Below, one piece after another: positions 26,966 through 34,234 of a stretch of 64,000 nt of DNA. The notes under the pieces are model-generated. The model saw only the letters and a list, made by a program, of their open reading frames with translations. It did no database searches and was not told the origin of the DNA. Numbering within the stretch: position 1 is the stretch's first letter; each line of letters starts with the position of its first letter. This stretch comes from Natroniella sulfidigena (lineage in GTDB: Bacteria; Bacillota; Halanaerobiia; Halobacteroidales; Halobacteroidaceae): positions 109,379 to 173,378 of the forward strand of contig NZ_JALKBY010000004.1 in NCBI RefSeq assembly GCF_023223645.1, read 5' to 3'. Made by a program: the position numbers and the translations under genes.

Positions 26966-27982
26966 TTAAATTAGCTCAACTAAAACTTCTCCTCTAACTA
27001 AGGTATCATCCAATCGAACTTCAATTTTATCTATTTCATATTTATCTTTCAAATAAATAAAGTTCTTCTTTTTTTGTCCTTTTAAATTAGATAGATCTTT
27101 AGGATGCACAGTCATCTCCACTTTATCTCCAACTGAACTTTCATCTAATTTCTTCTCAACTTTAGTCAAAAACATTTTAGATTCAACTAACTGTCTAAAG
27201 GCTGGATGAAATGGTCCAGCTAAAATTTCGCTTCGATTAACACTTTCGGAAGGCTGTAAGCCAATCCTAATTACATCTAGATTGGCCTTTTTAAATAAAT
27301 TCAATAACTTTGCTGTAATTTCTACAGCTTCTTCTAAAGATAAAGGGGTATAATTATCAGTCTGATATAATTGCGCCAATTCAGTATTTTTAATAACTAA
27401 CGTAGGGTATACCCTTACAAAACCTGGCTGCAACTTAATTACTTCTCTTCCTGTAGCCAAATCAGATTCTTCATTAGAAGAAGGTAGTCCAGGCATTATC
27501 TGCAACCCAAGTTGGAAATTATATTCCTTAATTAATTCTACTGCTTGTAAAGTATCTTCTCGAGTATGACCTCTACCTGCAGCAGCTAAAACCTCATTAT
27601 CAAGTGTCTGTACTCCCAATTCAATTGCAGTTACATTATTTTGTTGTAAAAAATCCAAGACCTTCCTATCTATATAATCCGGTCGAGTTGATAATCTAAT
27701 GCCAGTAATCCTACCATTTACTAACCTTCTATTAGCTATAGCCAATAAATCTTGCTGTAACTGCTGTGGAATCCCAGTAAAACTCCCTCCATAAAAAGCA
27801 ACTTCAATTCGACTAGCTTGGGCAGGTATAGTAGTTAAGTAATCATCTATCTGATCACTTACTTGCCCAAGATCGATCTCAGTTTTGATCCCAGTAATCT
27901 CTTCTTGGTTGCAAAAAACGCAATCATGAGGACATCCTAAATGGGGAACAAAGATTGGAATAATATAATCTTGCTTACTCAT
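26966..27982 (-). CDS. Elongator-like radical SAM protein (COG1243-like)
   Basis: A 338-residue protein with the radical SAM cluster motif HLGCPHDCVFCNQ near residues 14-26 (CxxxCxxC), followed by the AFYGGSFTGIP segment near 64 and GVQTLDNEVL near 142. This is the Elp3-like radical SAM family without the acetyltransferase domain seen in true Elp3. The substrate is unknown. It overlaps rluB by 8 bp, so both are translated from one message. Confidence 0.88.
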   Translation of the reverse strand: MSKQDYIIPIFVPHLGCPHDCVFCNQEEITGIKTEIDLGQVSDQIDDYLTTIPAQASRIEVAFYGGSFTGIPQQLQQDLLAIANRRLVNGRITGIRLSTRPDYIDRKVLDFLQQNNVTAIELGVQTLDNEVLAAAGRGHTREDTLQAVELIKEYNFQLGLQIMPGLPSSNEESDLATGREVIKLQPGFVRVYPTLVIKNTELAQLYQTDNYTPLSLEEAVEITAKLLNLFKKANLDVIRIGLQPSESVNRSEILAGPFHPAFRQLVESKMFLTKVEKKLDESSVGDKVEMTVHPKDLSNLKGQKKKNFIYLKDKYEIDKIEVRLDDTLVRGEVLVELI

Positions 27983-28709
27983 TTCCCTTTACTTTCTGAG
28001 CAATATCTCTTAACTGCTTTACTTCATTCTTTCTTAAATACCTATATTCTCCTAACTTTAAATCATCATCTAATTCTAAAGGCCCCATCTTGATCCTTTT
28101 TAATTCTTGGACAGGATGTCCAACTGCCTTACACATTCTTTTAACTTGATGTTTTCTTCCTTCATGAATCTCTAAAGATAAGATTGCTTTATCATTAAAA
28201 TCAACTACTACTTCTACTTTAGCCGGTGCTGTCCAACCATCAGCTAGTTTGATCCCTCTTTCTAACGCTTTTAAATTTCCTTGATTTGGAACTCCTTCAA
28301 CTGTAGCAATATATTTCTTAGTAATCTGATGGCTAGGATGAGTTAAAGCATAAGTTACATCACCATCATTAGTCAAAAGCAATAACCCTTCTGTATCATA
28401 ATCTAATCTTCCTACAGGATAAACCCGTTGCTTAACCTTAATTAAATCCAATACCGTCCTTCTTCCATGAGGATCATCTGCAGTTGTTACATAACCTTGT
28501 GGCTTATTTAATAAAATATAAACCAAGTTCTCCTCTTGAATTCGTTTGCCATCAACCTCAATTTGATCCTGACTAGGATCAACCTTACTTCCTAACTCAG
28601 TAACTACCTTACCATTAACTTTTACTCTCCCTGCTGTAATCAACTCTTCACTCTTTCTTCTTGATGCTACTCCAGCTTTGGCCATTACTTTTTGTAAACG
28701 CTCCATCAA
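27975..28709 (-). CDS. rluB: 23S rRNA pseudouridine synthase, RluB family
   Basis: Isomerises a uridine in 23S rRNA helix 89. The 244-residue protein has an N-terminal S4 RNA-binding domain (MERLQKVMAKAGVASRRKSE) and the catalytic GRLDYDTEGLLLLTNDG motif near residue 100 with the active aspartate. Also GRKHQVKRMCKAVGHPV near 177. Two adjacent ATGs lie at the start. In Bacillus rluB follows spmA-spmB-dacB; here it directly follows the dacB-like gene. Confidence 0.92.
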   Translation of the reverse strand: MMERLQKVMAKAGVASRRKSEELITAGRVKVNGKVVTELGSKVDPSQDQIEVDGKRIQEENLVYILLNKPQGYVTTADDPHGRRTVLDLIKVKQRVYPVGRLDYDTEGLLLLTNDGDVTYALTHPSHQITKKYIATVEGVPNQGNLKALERGIKLADGWTAPAKVEVVVDFNDKAILSLEIHEGRKHQVKRMCKAVGHPVQELKRIKMGPLELDDDLKLGEYRYLRKNEVKQLRDIAQKVKGNE

Positions 28710-28775
28710 CTATCACCTCAATTAGATAATTTTACTACTTTGACTATATTCACGATAACTGCTGAAGTTCCTCCC

Positions 28776-29900
28776 TTAAAAGTAGGTTTGAACTATCGAA
28801 GTCAATCCATTCCAAAAATTACTCCAAGCCGAAGCTTCAATATCCCTATCTGCTATTAGATCAACTCGACCTAATAACCGCTCATTACTATCATAAATAG
28901 ATAACTTTCCTATCTTTTCTCCAGCTGTAATAGGTAATCGGATATTCTGATTAAGTTTTATAAGCTTTTTCAAATCCTTTTGGCTACCATTAGCTATGAC
29001 CCATCTAAATTCATCCGCTGCTTTTAAACCCAATTGGGTATCTCTAAACTCTACTTCTTTAACTAAATCCCCTTTAGTTATAACATCCACTTTGCTATAA
29101 TTGTTGAATCCATAATTTAATAATGATAAAGAATCACCCCAGACATCGCCACCTCTGAGAATAACACTGATTAATTGCTGTCCACCCTGAGAGGCAGAAG
29201 CTACTAAACATTTTCCCGCTGCTGATGTATAACCTGTCTTAACCCCATCTACCATCTCTGAACGAGTCAATAATTTATTAGTATTAGTTAAAATTCTATC
29301 CCAGTCATTACCTGGCCAAGAGATCCTCTTTTTAGGGGTGTTAACTACTTCAGCAAAAAAATCATTTTCTAATGCATAACGAGTAATTTGGGCCAAATCA
29401 TAAGCTGTCGTCAAATGCCCTTCTTGAGGCAAACCATTTGGATTCTTAAAAGTGGTCTGTAAAGCTCCTAGCTCCCTTGCTTTTTGATTCATCATCTCAG
29501 CAAACTCCTCTACTGACCCTCCAATATGTTCAGCAATTGCTACTGCAGCATCATTGCCTGATTTAACTAAAAGACCATAGACCAACTCACGTAAAGTCAA
29601 AGTCTCTCCAGGGGTCAAATAAATAGAAGAACCGCCTTCATAAGCTGCTCTAGTACTAGCAGTAACCTCATCTGATAAATTACCATATTCAATGGCTAAT
29701 ATTCCCGTCATTATCTTGGTTGTACTCGCTGGAGGTCGTCTTTGATGCATATTCTGATCATAAAGTACTTGCCCCGTTTCAGAATCAATTAAAATAGCAG
29801 CACCAGCATTAGCTTGAGGGCTAGCTACTGCTTGCTGGTTGATTGCTAATAATAAAGAAACAAGTAGAATTAACACTCCATAATATTTTCTGTTTTTCAT
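28776..29900 (-). CDS. D-alanyl-D-alanine carboxypeptidase (DacB/DacF type)
   Basis: Low-molecular-weight penicillin-binding protein that trims peptidoglycan stem peptides. The 374-residue protein has a signal peptide (residues 1-26, cut near AVASPQA), the serine motif PPASTTKIMTG near 60, SGNDAAV near 115 and KTGYTSAAGKC near 219, plus a C-terminal PBP5_C domain and an amphipathic tail. Its place between ytfJ and rluB matches the spore-cortex DacB neighbourhood, though spmA and spmB are missing. Confidence 0.92.
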   Translation of the reverse strand: MKNRKYYGVLILLVSLLLAINQQAVASPQANAGAAILIDSETGQVLYDQNMHQRRPPASTTKIMTGILAIEYGNLSDEVTASTRAAYEGGSSIYLTPGETLTLRELVYGLLVKSGNDAAVAIAEHIGGSVEEFAEMMNQKARELGALQTTFKNPNGLPQEGHLTTAYDLAQITRYALENDFFAEVVNTPKKRISWPGNDWDRILTNTNKLLTRSEMVDGVKTGYTSAAGKCLVASASQGGQQLISVILRGGDVWGDSLSLLNYGFNNYSKVDVITKGDLVKEVEFRDTQLGLKAADEFRWVIANGSQKDLKKLIKLNQNIRLPITAGEKIGKLSIYDSNERLLGRVDLIADRDIEASAWSNFWNGLTSIVQTYF

Positions 29901-29936
29901 AACCTTCCTCCTATTTTCAATCCATCTAATTCTATT

Positions 29937-30350
29937 TTAAAAGTTCATATTCTTCATTCCATTGTTATTCTCATCTTTAGAAAAACCTTTAATCTGCTCG
30001 ATCAATTCAGGGGCAATATTAATCAAACGTTCAATCACTGCATTATCATTGACCGGCAATAATCTAACCTGATTTTCCTTAACAACTAAAAAAGCCATCG
30101 GTTGTAACATCACACCTGCTCCACTTCCCCCACTAAATTTGGGTTTCTCAGAACCATTCTTCTTTTTATCTTCTGTTTTACTATATTCTCCTCCCCCTGC
30201 TGCAAATCCAAAGTTAACCTTTGAAATTGGGATGATTACACTTCCATCCTTTGTTTCAACTGCATCACCAACGATTGTATTGACATCAACCATCTTTTTT
30301 ATATTTTCCATTGCTGTATTCATCAGTGTCTCAATTGGATGATCGGCCAT
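29937..30350 (-). CDS. ytfJ: Sporulation protein YtfJ family
   Basis: Conserved spore-former protein of unknown mechanism. From the ATG at 30350, with AGGAGG 10 nt upstream, it has 137 residues: MADHPIETLMNTAMENIKKM, then the family core VGDAVETKDGSVIIPISKVN and FGFAAGGGEY. It lies 2 bp from the DUF2953 stop, and this DUF2953-ytfJ pairing is common in Clostridia. Confidence 0.92.
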   Translation of the reverse strand: MADHPIETLMNTAMENIKKMVDVNTIVGDAVETKDGSVIIPISKVNFGFAAGGGEYSKTEDKKKNGSEKPKFSGGSGAGVMLQPMAFLVVKENQVRLLPVNDNAVIERLINIAPELIEQIKGFSKDENNNGMKNMNF

Positions 30351-30351
30351 T

Positions 30352-30978
30352 TTATTTAATCCTCCTTTTGATTTCATAACAGATAATTTTAATTCCTACA
30401 TACATAATATTACCTATTTTGAACTCAAATATACCTTTAAGTTCTATTCTTACTGGCTGTTGCCAATTAAAATTAGGATTTACTTGAACACAAGGTAGTG
30501 ATTTAAATTCTAGATACTCTTGTAAAATACCAATTATTGAACTCTTAATTGCCCATAGACTTCCTGTAGCTAAGCCGGTATGAGCAGGATTGGCTAACCC
30601 AAAGCTTGTCTTCCACAAAAAAGATTGGCAATTATGGGTTAACAATAGAAAGGTTTTAACCCGTCTGTTAAGTTTATACGATTTTTTAAAAAATTTATGT
30701 AACTTTTGTAGTTCAGTTTGATCTAGTTTTTCAGTAACAACTATCTTATCTATTAAGTTGCTATTTAGCTTACCTTCAAGCTCTAAAGTAGGAAGTGATA
30801 ATAACTTCTTAATTTCTAAATATGATAAATTCAATTTATAATCAATAAATAAGATTGATAATTTAAGATCTAAGTTATCCTCCTCTTGCTGCCGTTCGAA
30901 ATTGACCTCAAGTCTAATTGGTACCCAGAAGAAAAAAGGCATAATTACTAAACCGATCAAAATCAATAAATAGGACAT
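30352..30978 (-). CDS. DUF2953 family protein
   Basis: A 208-residue protein with one N-terminal membrane helix (SYLLILIGLVIMPFFFWVPI) and a basic soluble domain; the C-terminal segment GIFEFKIGNIMYVGIKI is typical of DUF2953. The ATG at 30978 lies 6 nt after AAGGTG. It ends 2 bp before ytfJ and is presumably cotranscribed with it. The function is unknown, but the family is associated with spore formers. Confidence 0.8.
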   Translation of the reverse strand: MSYLLILIGLVIMPFFFWVPIRLEVNFERQQEEDNLDLKLSILFIDYKLNLSYLEIKKLLSLPTLELEGKLNSNLIDKIVVTEKLDQTELQKLHKFFKKSYKLNRRVKTFLLLTHNCQSFLWKTSFGLANPAHTGLATGSLWAIKSSIIGILQEYLEFKSLPCVQVNPNFNWQQPVRIELKGIFEFKIGNIMYVGIKIICYEIKRRIK

Positions 30979-31046
30979 TATCATCACCTTCTAACCTATG
31001 ATCTTTATTTTCCCCTCTTCAAATTCAAATATACACTGTGAATCAA

Positions 31047-31098
31047 ATGACCTGCGGTCATAATCAAGTCTGAGTTTGAGTCAAAGTTTAAGTCAAAA
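31047..31098. repeat. 6-mer-arm half element with hairpin cap (copy 6)
   Basis: ATGACC-TGC-GGTCAT (31047-31061) caps an arm of 6 bp units at 31063-31096 (CAAGTC, TGAGTT, TGAGTC, AAAGTT, TAAGTC). Mirror image in layout of copy 1, which has the same cap at its outer end. No opposite arm is visible. Lies just beyond the scpB terminator. Confidence 0.72.
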
Positions 31099-31116
31099 CA
31101 AAAACTAAATATAAAA

Positions 31117-31144
31117 AAACCAGATGCTAATTAGCATCTGGTTT
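31117..31144 (-). terminator. Terminator at the 3' end of scpB
   Basis: Bases 31117-31144 are a perfect 28 bp palindrome that contains the last codons and stop of scpB; on the minus strand it is followed by TTTTTTAT. Confidence 0.9.
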
Positions 31145-31690
31145 GATTTCTTCTAATTCTTCATTATTTAATTTAGCAAATTCCTTTGGTTCAGGTAAAT
31201 CATCCAAACTTTCGAGCCCTAGATATTCAAGAAATTGATTAGTTGTACCATAAATAATGGGCTTTCCAATTACATCTTTGCGACCTTGTTCAGCTATTAA
31301 TCCTCTTTTTTGTAATGTCTTTAAAGCTTTTTCTACATTTACCCCTCTAATATCTTCAACTTCTGCTCTAGTAACTGGTTGTTTATAAGCGACAATAGCT
31401 AATGTCTCTAACGCAGCTTGACTAAGGGTTTTAGTTACTTCTGGTTGATGAAAATCTTTAATAATAGAAGAATATTCAGCTTTAGTCTGTAATTGATAAC
31501 CACGATTTATCTTAACTAACTCTATTCCTTTATCTTGCTGGGCATACTCTAGTTTTATTTTTTCCAAGCTTTCTTTGATCTCAGCTCGATCTACTGTTAA
31601 TACTTTTTTTATTTCTTTAATTTGTAATGGCTCAGTTGCCATAAATAATAACGCTTCAATAGCAGCTTTAATTTCAGATTGATCTAACAT
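31127..31690 (-). CDS. scpB: Segregation and condensation protein B
   Basis: Winged-helix partner that bridges ScpA and SMC heads. The 187-residue protein has two winged helices: AAIEALLFMATEPLQIKEIK at the start and ALETLAIVAYKQPVTRAEVE near residue 93. GKPIIYGTTNQFLEYLGL near 142 is the usual second-domain wing. It overlaps scpA by 17 bp. Confidence 0.96.
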   Translation of the reverse strand: MLDQSEIKAAIEALLFMATEPLQIKEIKKVLTVDRAEIKESLEKIKLEYAQQDKGIELVKINRGYQLQTKAEYSSIIKDFHQPEVTKTLSQAALETLAIVAYKQPVTRAEVEDIRGVNVEKALKTLQKRGLIAEQGRKDVIGKPIIYGTTNQFLEYLGLESLDDLPEPKEFAKLNNEELEEIKPDAN

Positions 31691-32456
31691 TAGGCATCAT
31701 CCCTGTATAATAAATCTTAATCTCAGAAAAATTAACATCCTGCTCAACCTTCAGCTCTTGCTTTTTGATTAATTCTAGTAACGCCATAAAAGTTACTACA
31801 ATTTCTAATCTAGAATTTAATTCCACAAATAAATCTGCTGAATTTATTTTTCCTCCTGCAAGAACTAAACTTTTTCTAATATACTCTTCTTGTTCGCTAA
31901 TTGTAACCTCTTCTGGGCTCAAGTATGATAGTTTCTCTTCTTCCGCTTCCTCATCTTCTTGTTGTTGCTTCTTTTTAACTATAGCTTGCTTAATTACCTT
32001 CTCAAATGCTGTTACGAATTGATCAAGCTCTACTTCTTCTAGTGGATTTTCTGCTTCAAAGTCCAAATCAGCCAATAAAGGGGCTACATTCCTAGTATAT
32101 CTTTCTCGTTGCTTCTTTTCAAATTCTTGTAATTCAGTTGCTAACTTTTTATACTTTTTATATTCTAATAATCGTTCTACTAGCTGCTGCTTAAGATCAA
32201 CCTCATCATCATCTTCTTCTGTTTTAGGAGTAGGTAACAGAGTCTGGGCTTTGATCTCCATCAGCTTAGCTGCCATCACTAAAAATTCACTGGCTATATT
32301 TAAATTAAACTGCTGCATTCTGTTAATGTAATCTAAATACTGTTCTGTAATCTCAGAGATTTTAATATCACAAATCTCTACTTTATTCTTCTTTAATAAA
32401 TGTAATAATAAATCAATTGGCCCTTCAAAGGCATCAATTTTAATCTGATAGCCCAT
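31674..32456 (-). CDS. scpA: Segregation and condensation protein A
   Basis: Kleisin subunit closing the SMC ring. The 260-residue protein begins MGYQIKIDAFEGPIDLLLHL, the usual opening, has ASEFLVMAAKLMEIKAQTLL near residue 60, a charged variable middle and a C-terminal winged helix (VVTFMALLELIKKQELKV). Overlap with scpB indicates coupled translation. Confidence 0.96.
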   Translation of the reverse strand: MGYQIKIDAFEGPIDLLLHLLKKNKVEICDIKISEITEQYLDYINRMQQFNLNIASEFLVMAAKLMEIKAQTLLPTPKTEEDDDEVDLKQQLVERLLEYKKYKKLATELQEFEKKQRERYTRNVAPLLADLDFEAENPLEEVELDQFVTAFEKVIKQAIVKKKQQQEDEEAEEEKLSYLSPEEVTISEQEEYIRKSLVLAGGKINSADLFVELNSRLEIVVTFMALLELIKKQELKVEQDVNFSEIKIYYTGMMPNVRSI

Positions 32457-32475
32457 AATCTCACCCCTATTTTAT

Positions 32476-32615
32476 ATCAGTGTACAGTTTACGGTTGACA
32501 GTTGACAGTTAAAACCTTAAAACAAAGATCATTAAAACCTTTAAATACACGGCTTTATAGGTGTTTTAAGCTTTTTGATTTTTAACTATCCACTATCAAT
32601 TATCAACTATAAACT
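32476..32615. repeat. 7-mer-arm intergenic inverted element, complete (copy 7)
   Basis: Left arm 32476-32514 starts ATCAGTGTACAGT and runs in 7 bp units (TACGGTT, GACAGTT, GACAGTT). Right arm 32581-32615 reads on the other strand as TATAGTT, GATAATT, GATAGTG, GATAGTT. Centre 66 bp. The right arm extends 13 bp into trpS and supplies its last codons and TGA stop. Confidence 0.88.
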
Positions 32616-33595
32616 AAGTTCATCGCCTCTTTAACCTCTTGTAATGTCTGTTGAGCTGTCTGACGTGCTTTGCTAGCTCCTTTAGCTAAAATTTGATCTA
32701 TCAGCTCTGGGTTAGCTTTTAGTTCTTCACGTTTTTGGTGAACATCAACTAAATACTCAGTCAACAGATCAGTTAACTTTTGCTTACAATCCATACAACC
32801 AATCTCAGCATTAGAACACCCTTCTGCTAACTCTTCAATCTCTTCACAGTCAAAGATTTGATGATAATCATGAACAGAACAGACCTCAGGGTTGCCTGGA
32901 TCTTTTAGTCTTATCCGTTCTGGATCTGTTACCATCTGCTTGACCTTGTCAGCAATCTCTGTTGGGCTATCAGCCAAATAAATAGCATTACCATAACTTT
33001 TGCTCATTTTACGTCCATCTAAACCCAATAATTTAGGAACTTCGCCCAACTTCGGTTCAGGCTCTGGAAAAGTTTCTTCATATAAATGATTGAATCTGCG
33101 AGCAATTTCTCTAGTGATTTCAATATGTGGTAATTGATCTTCTCCAACAGGTACTGTATCCGCTTTATGAATTAAGATATCTGCTGCTTGCAAAACTGGA
33201 TATTCTAATAGTCCAAATGGAATAGAATCCTTAACCCCCAACTCTTGTACCTGTTCTTTATAGGTTGGATTTCTTTCTAGCCTAGATACAGAAACAATCA
33301 TTGATAATAATAAATTCAACTCAGCAATTTCAGGCACATCAGACTGAACAAAGATAACACTCTTATCAGGATCAATCCCAGCACTAATCCAATCGATCAC
33401 CATCTCTCTAATATCATTTTTGATATTTTCAGTCTGATCATACTTTGTCGTCAATGCATGCCAATCAGCTATTTCAAAGATACAATTATATTCTTCTTGA
33501 AGATTTCTCCAGTTATTTAGTACTCCAATCAAATGACCCAAATGTAACTTTCCTGTAGGACGCATCCCACTCAAAATCGTTCCTTTCTTTTCCAT
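32603..33595 (-). CDS. trpS: Tryptophanyl-tRNA synthetase
   Basis: Charges tRNA-Trp. The 330-residue class I synthetase has the HIGH-type motif GMRPTGKLHLGHLIG near residue 10 and KMSKS in LDGRKMSKSYGN near 196. CSNAEIGCMDCKQ near 265 is a cysteine cluster seen in some bacterial TrpRS. The last three residues (VYS) and the stop codon come from the abutting 7-mer repeat. There is no room for a T-box: the M50 gene ends 24 bp upstream. Confidence 0.96.
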   Translation of the reverse strand: MEKKGTILSGMRPTGKLHLGHLIGVLNNWRNLQEEYNCIFEIADWHALTTKYDQTENIKNDIREMVIDWISAGIDPDKSVIFVQSDVPEIAELNLLLSMIVSVSRLERNPTYKEQVQELGVKDSIPFGLLEYPVLQAADILIHKADTVPVGEDQLPHIEITREIARRFNHLYEETFPEPEPKLGEVPKLLGLDGRKMSKSYGNAIYLADSPTEIADKVKQMVTDPERIRLKDPGNPEVCSVHDYHQIFDCEEIEELAEGCSNAEIGCMDCKQKLTDLLTEYLVDVHQKREELKANPELIDQILAKGASKARQTAQQTLQEVKEAMNLVYS

Positions 33596-33619
33596 ATTAA
33601 CTCCTCCTATCCCTATAAT

Positions 33620-34234
33620 CTAAAACCCTACTAATAAGTTAAATAATATATTGATAATTGGAAGAATTATTCTACCAATTAACCCCGTAAAAACTGCAAA
33701 TAATAGAAAAAATGGCCCATAAGCTTCTAAATTACGAAAAACATAATCATACTTCTTTGGTGTTATCCCCCTTAAGATCTTTGAACCATCTAAAGGTGGC
33801 ACTGGAATTGAATTAAAGACAGCCAATCCCAAATTAAGTAAGATTCCATTAATAAATAAAGACTCAATAATTATTTGATCAATAAACTGGTAAAATATTG
33901 GCCCTAAACTTCTTAATAAAAATGTAAATATTATTGCTAAAGTAATATTGGCTAATGGCCCAGCCAAGCCAACTAACATCATCCCTTTTCGTTTATCATC
34001 AAAGTAACGAGGATTAACCTGAACAGGTTTGGCCCAACCGAAACGTCTGGTCATAATTAAAACTAATGTTCCTATCAAGCTTAAATGAGCCATAGGATTT
34101 AAGGTTAATCTTCCTGTCATTTTAGGCGTCGGATCACCTAACAAATCAGCCATTTTACCGTGAGCATACTCATGCATAGATAAAGATAATAATAATACAG
34201 GCAACAATAATATAAGTTCAGCTGTCATATTCAT
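33620..34234 (-). CDS. M50-family membrane metalloprotease (site-2 protease-like)
   Basis: Integral membrane protein of 204 residues with five or six helices. The zinc motif HEYAH is near residue 21 and the second metal motif NSIPVPPLDGSKIL near residue 141, the arrangement of the short, PDZ-less S2P family found next to scpA-trpS in many Firmicutes. Two in-frame ATGs (34234, 34228) are possible starts. Its start touches the stop of the upstream nucleotidyltransferase gene. Substrate unknown. Confidence 0.9.
   Translation of the reverse strand: MNMTAELILLLPVLLLSLSMHEYAHGKMADLLGDPTPKMTGRLTLNPMAHLSLIGTLVLIMTRRFGWAKPVQVNPRYFDDKRKGMMLVGLAGPLANITLAIIFTFLLRSLGPIFYQFIDQIIIESLFINGILLNLGLAVFNSIPVPPLDGSKILRGITPKKYDYVFRNLEAYGPFFLLFAVFTGLIGRIILPIINILFNLLVGF

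Noticed and set aside
33596..33619. A T-box upstream of trpS
   Set aside because: Only 24 bp separate trpS from the preceding gene, and no T-box sequence is seen in the neighbourhood.
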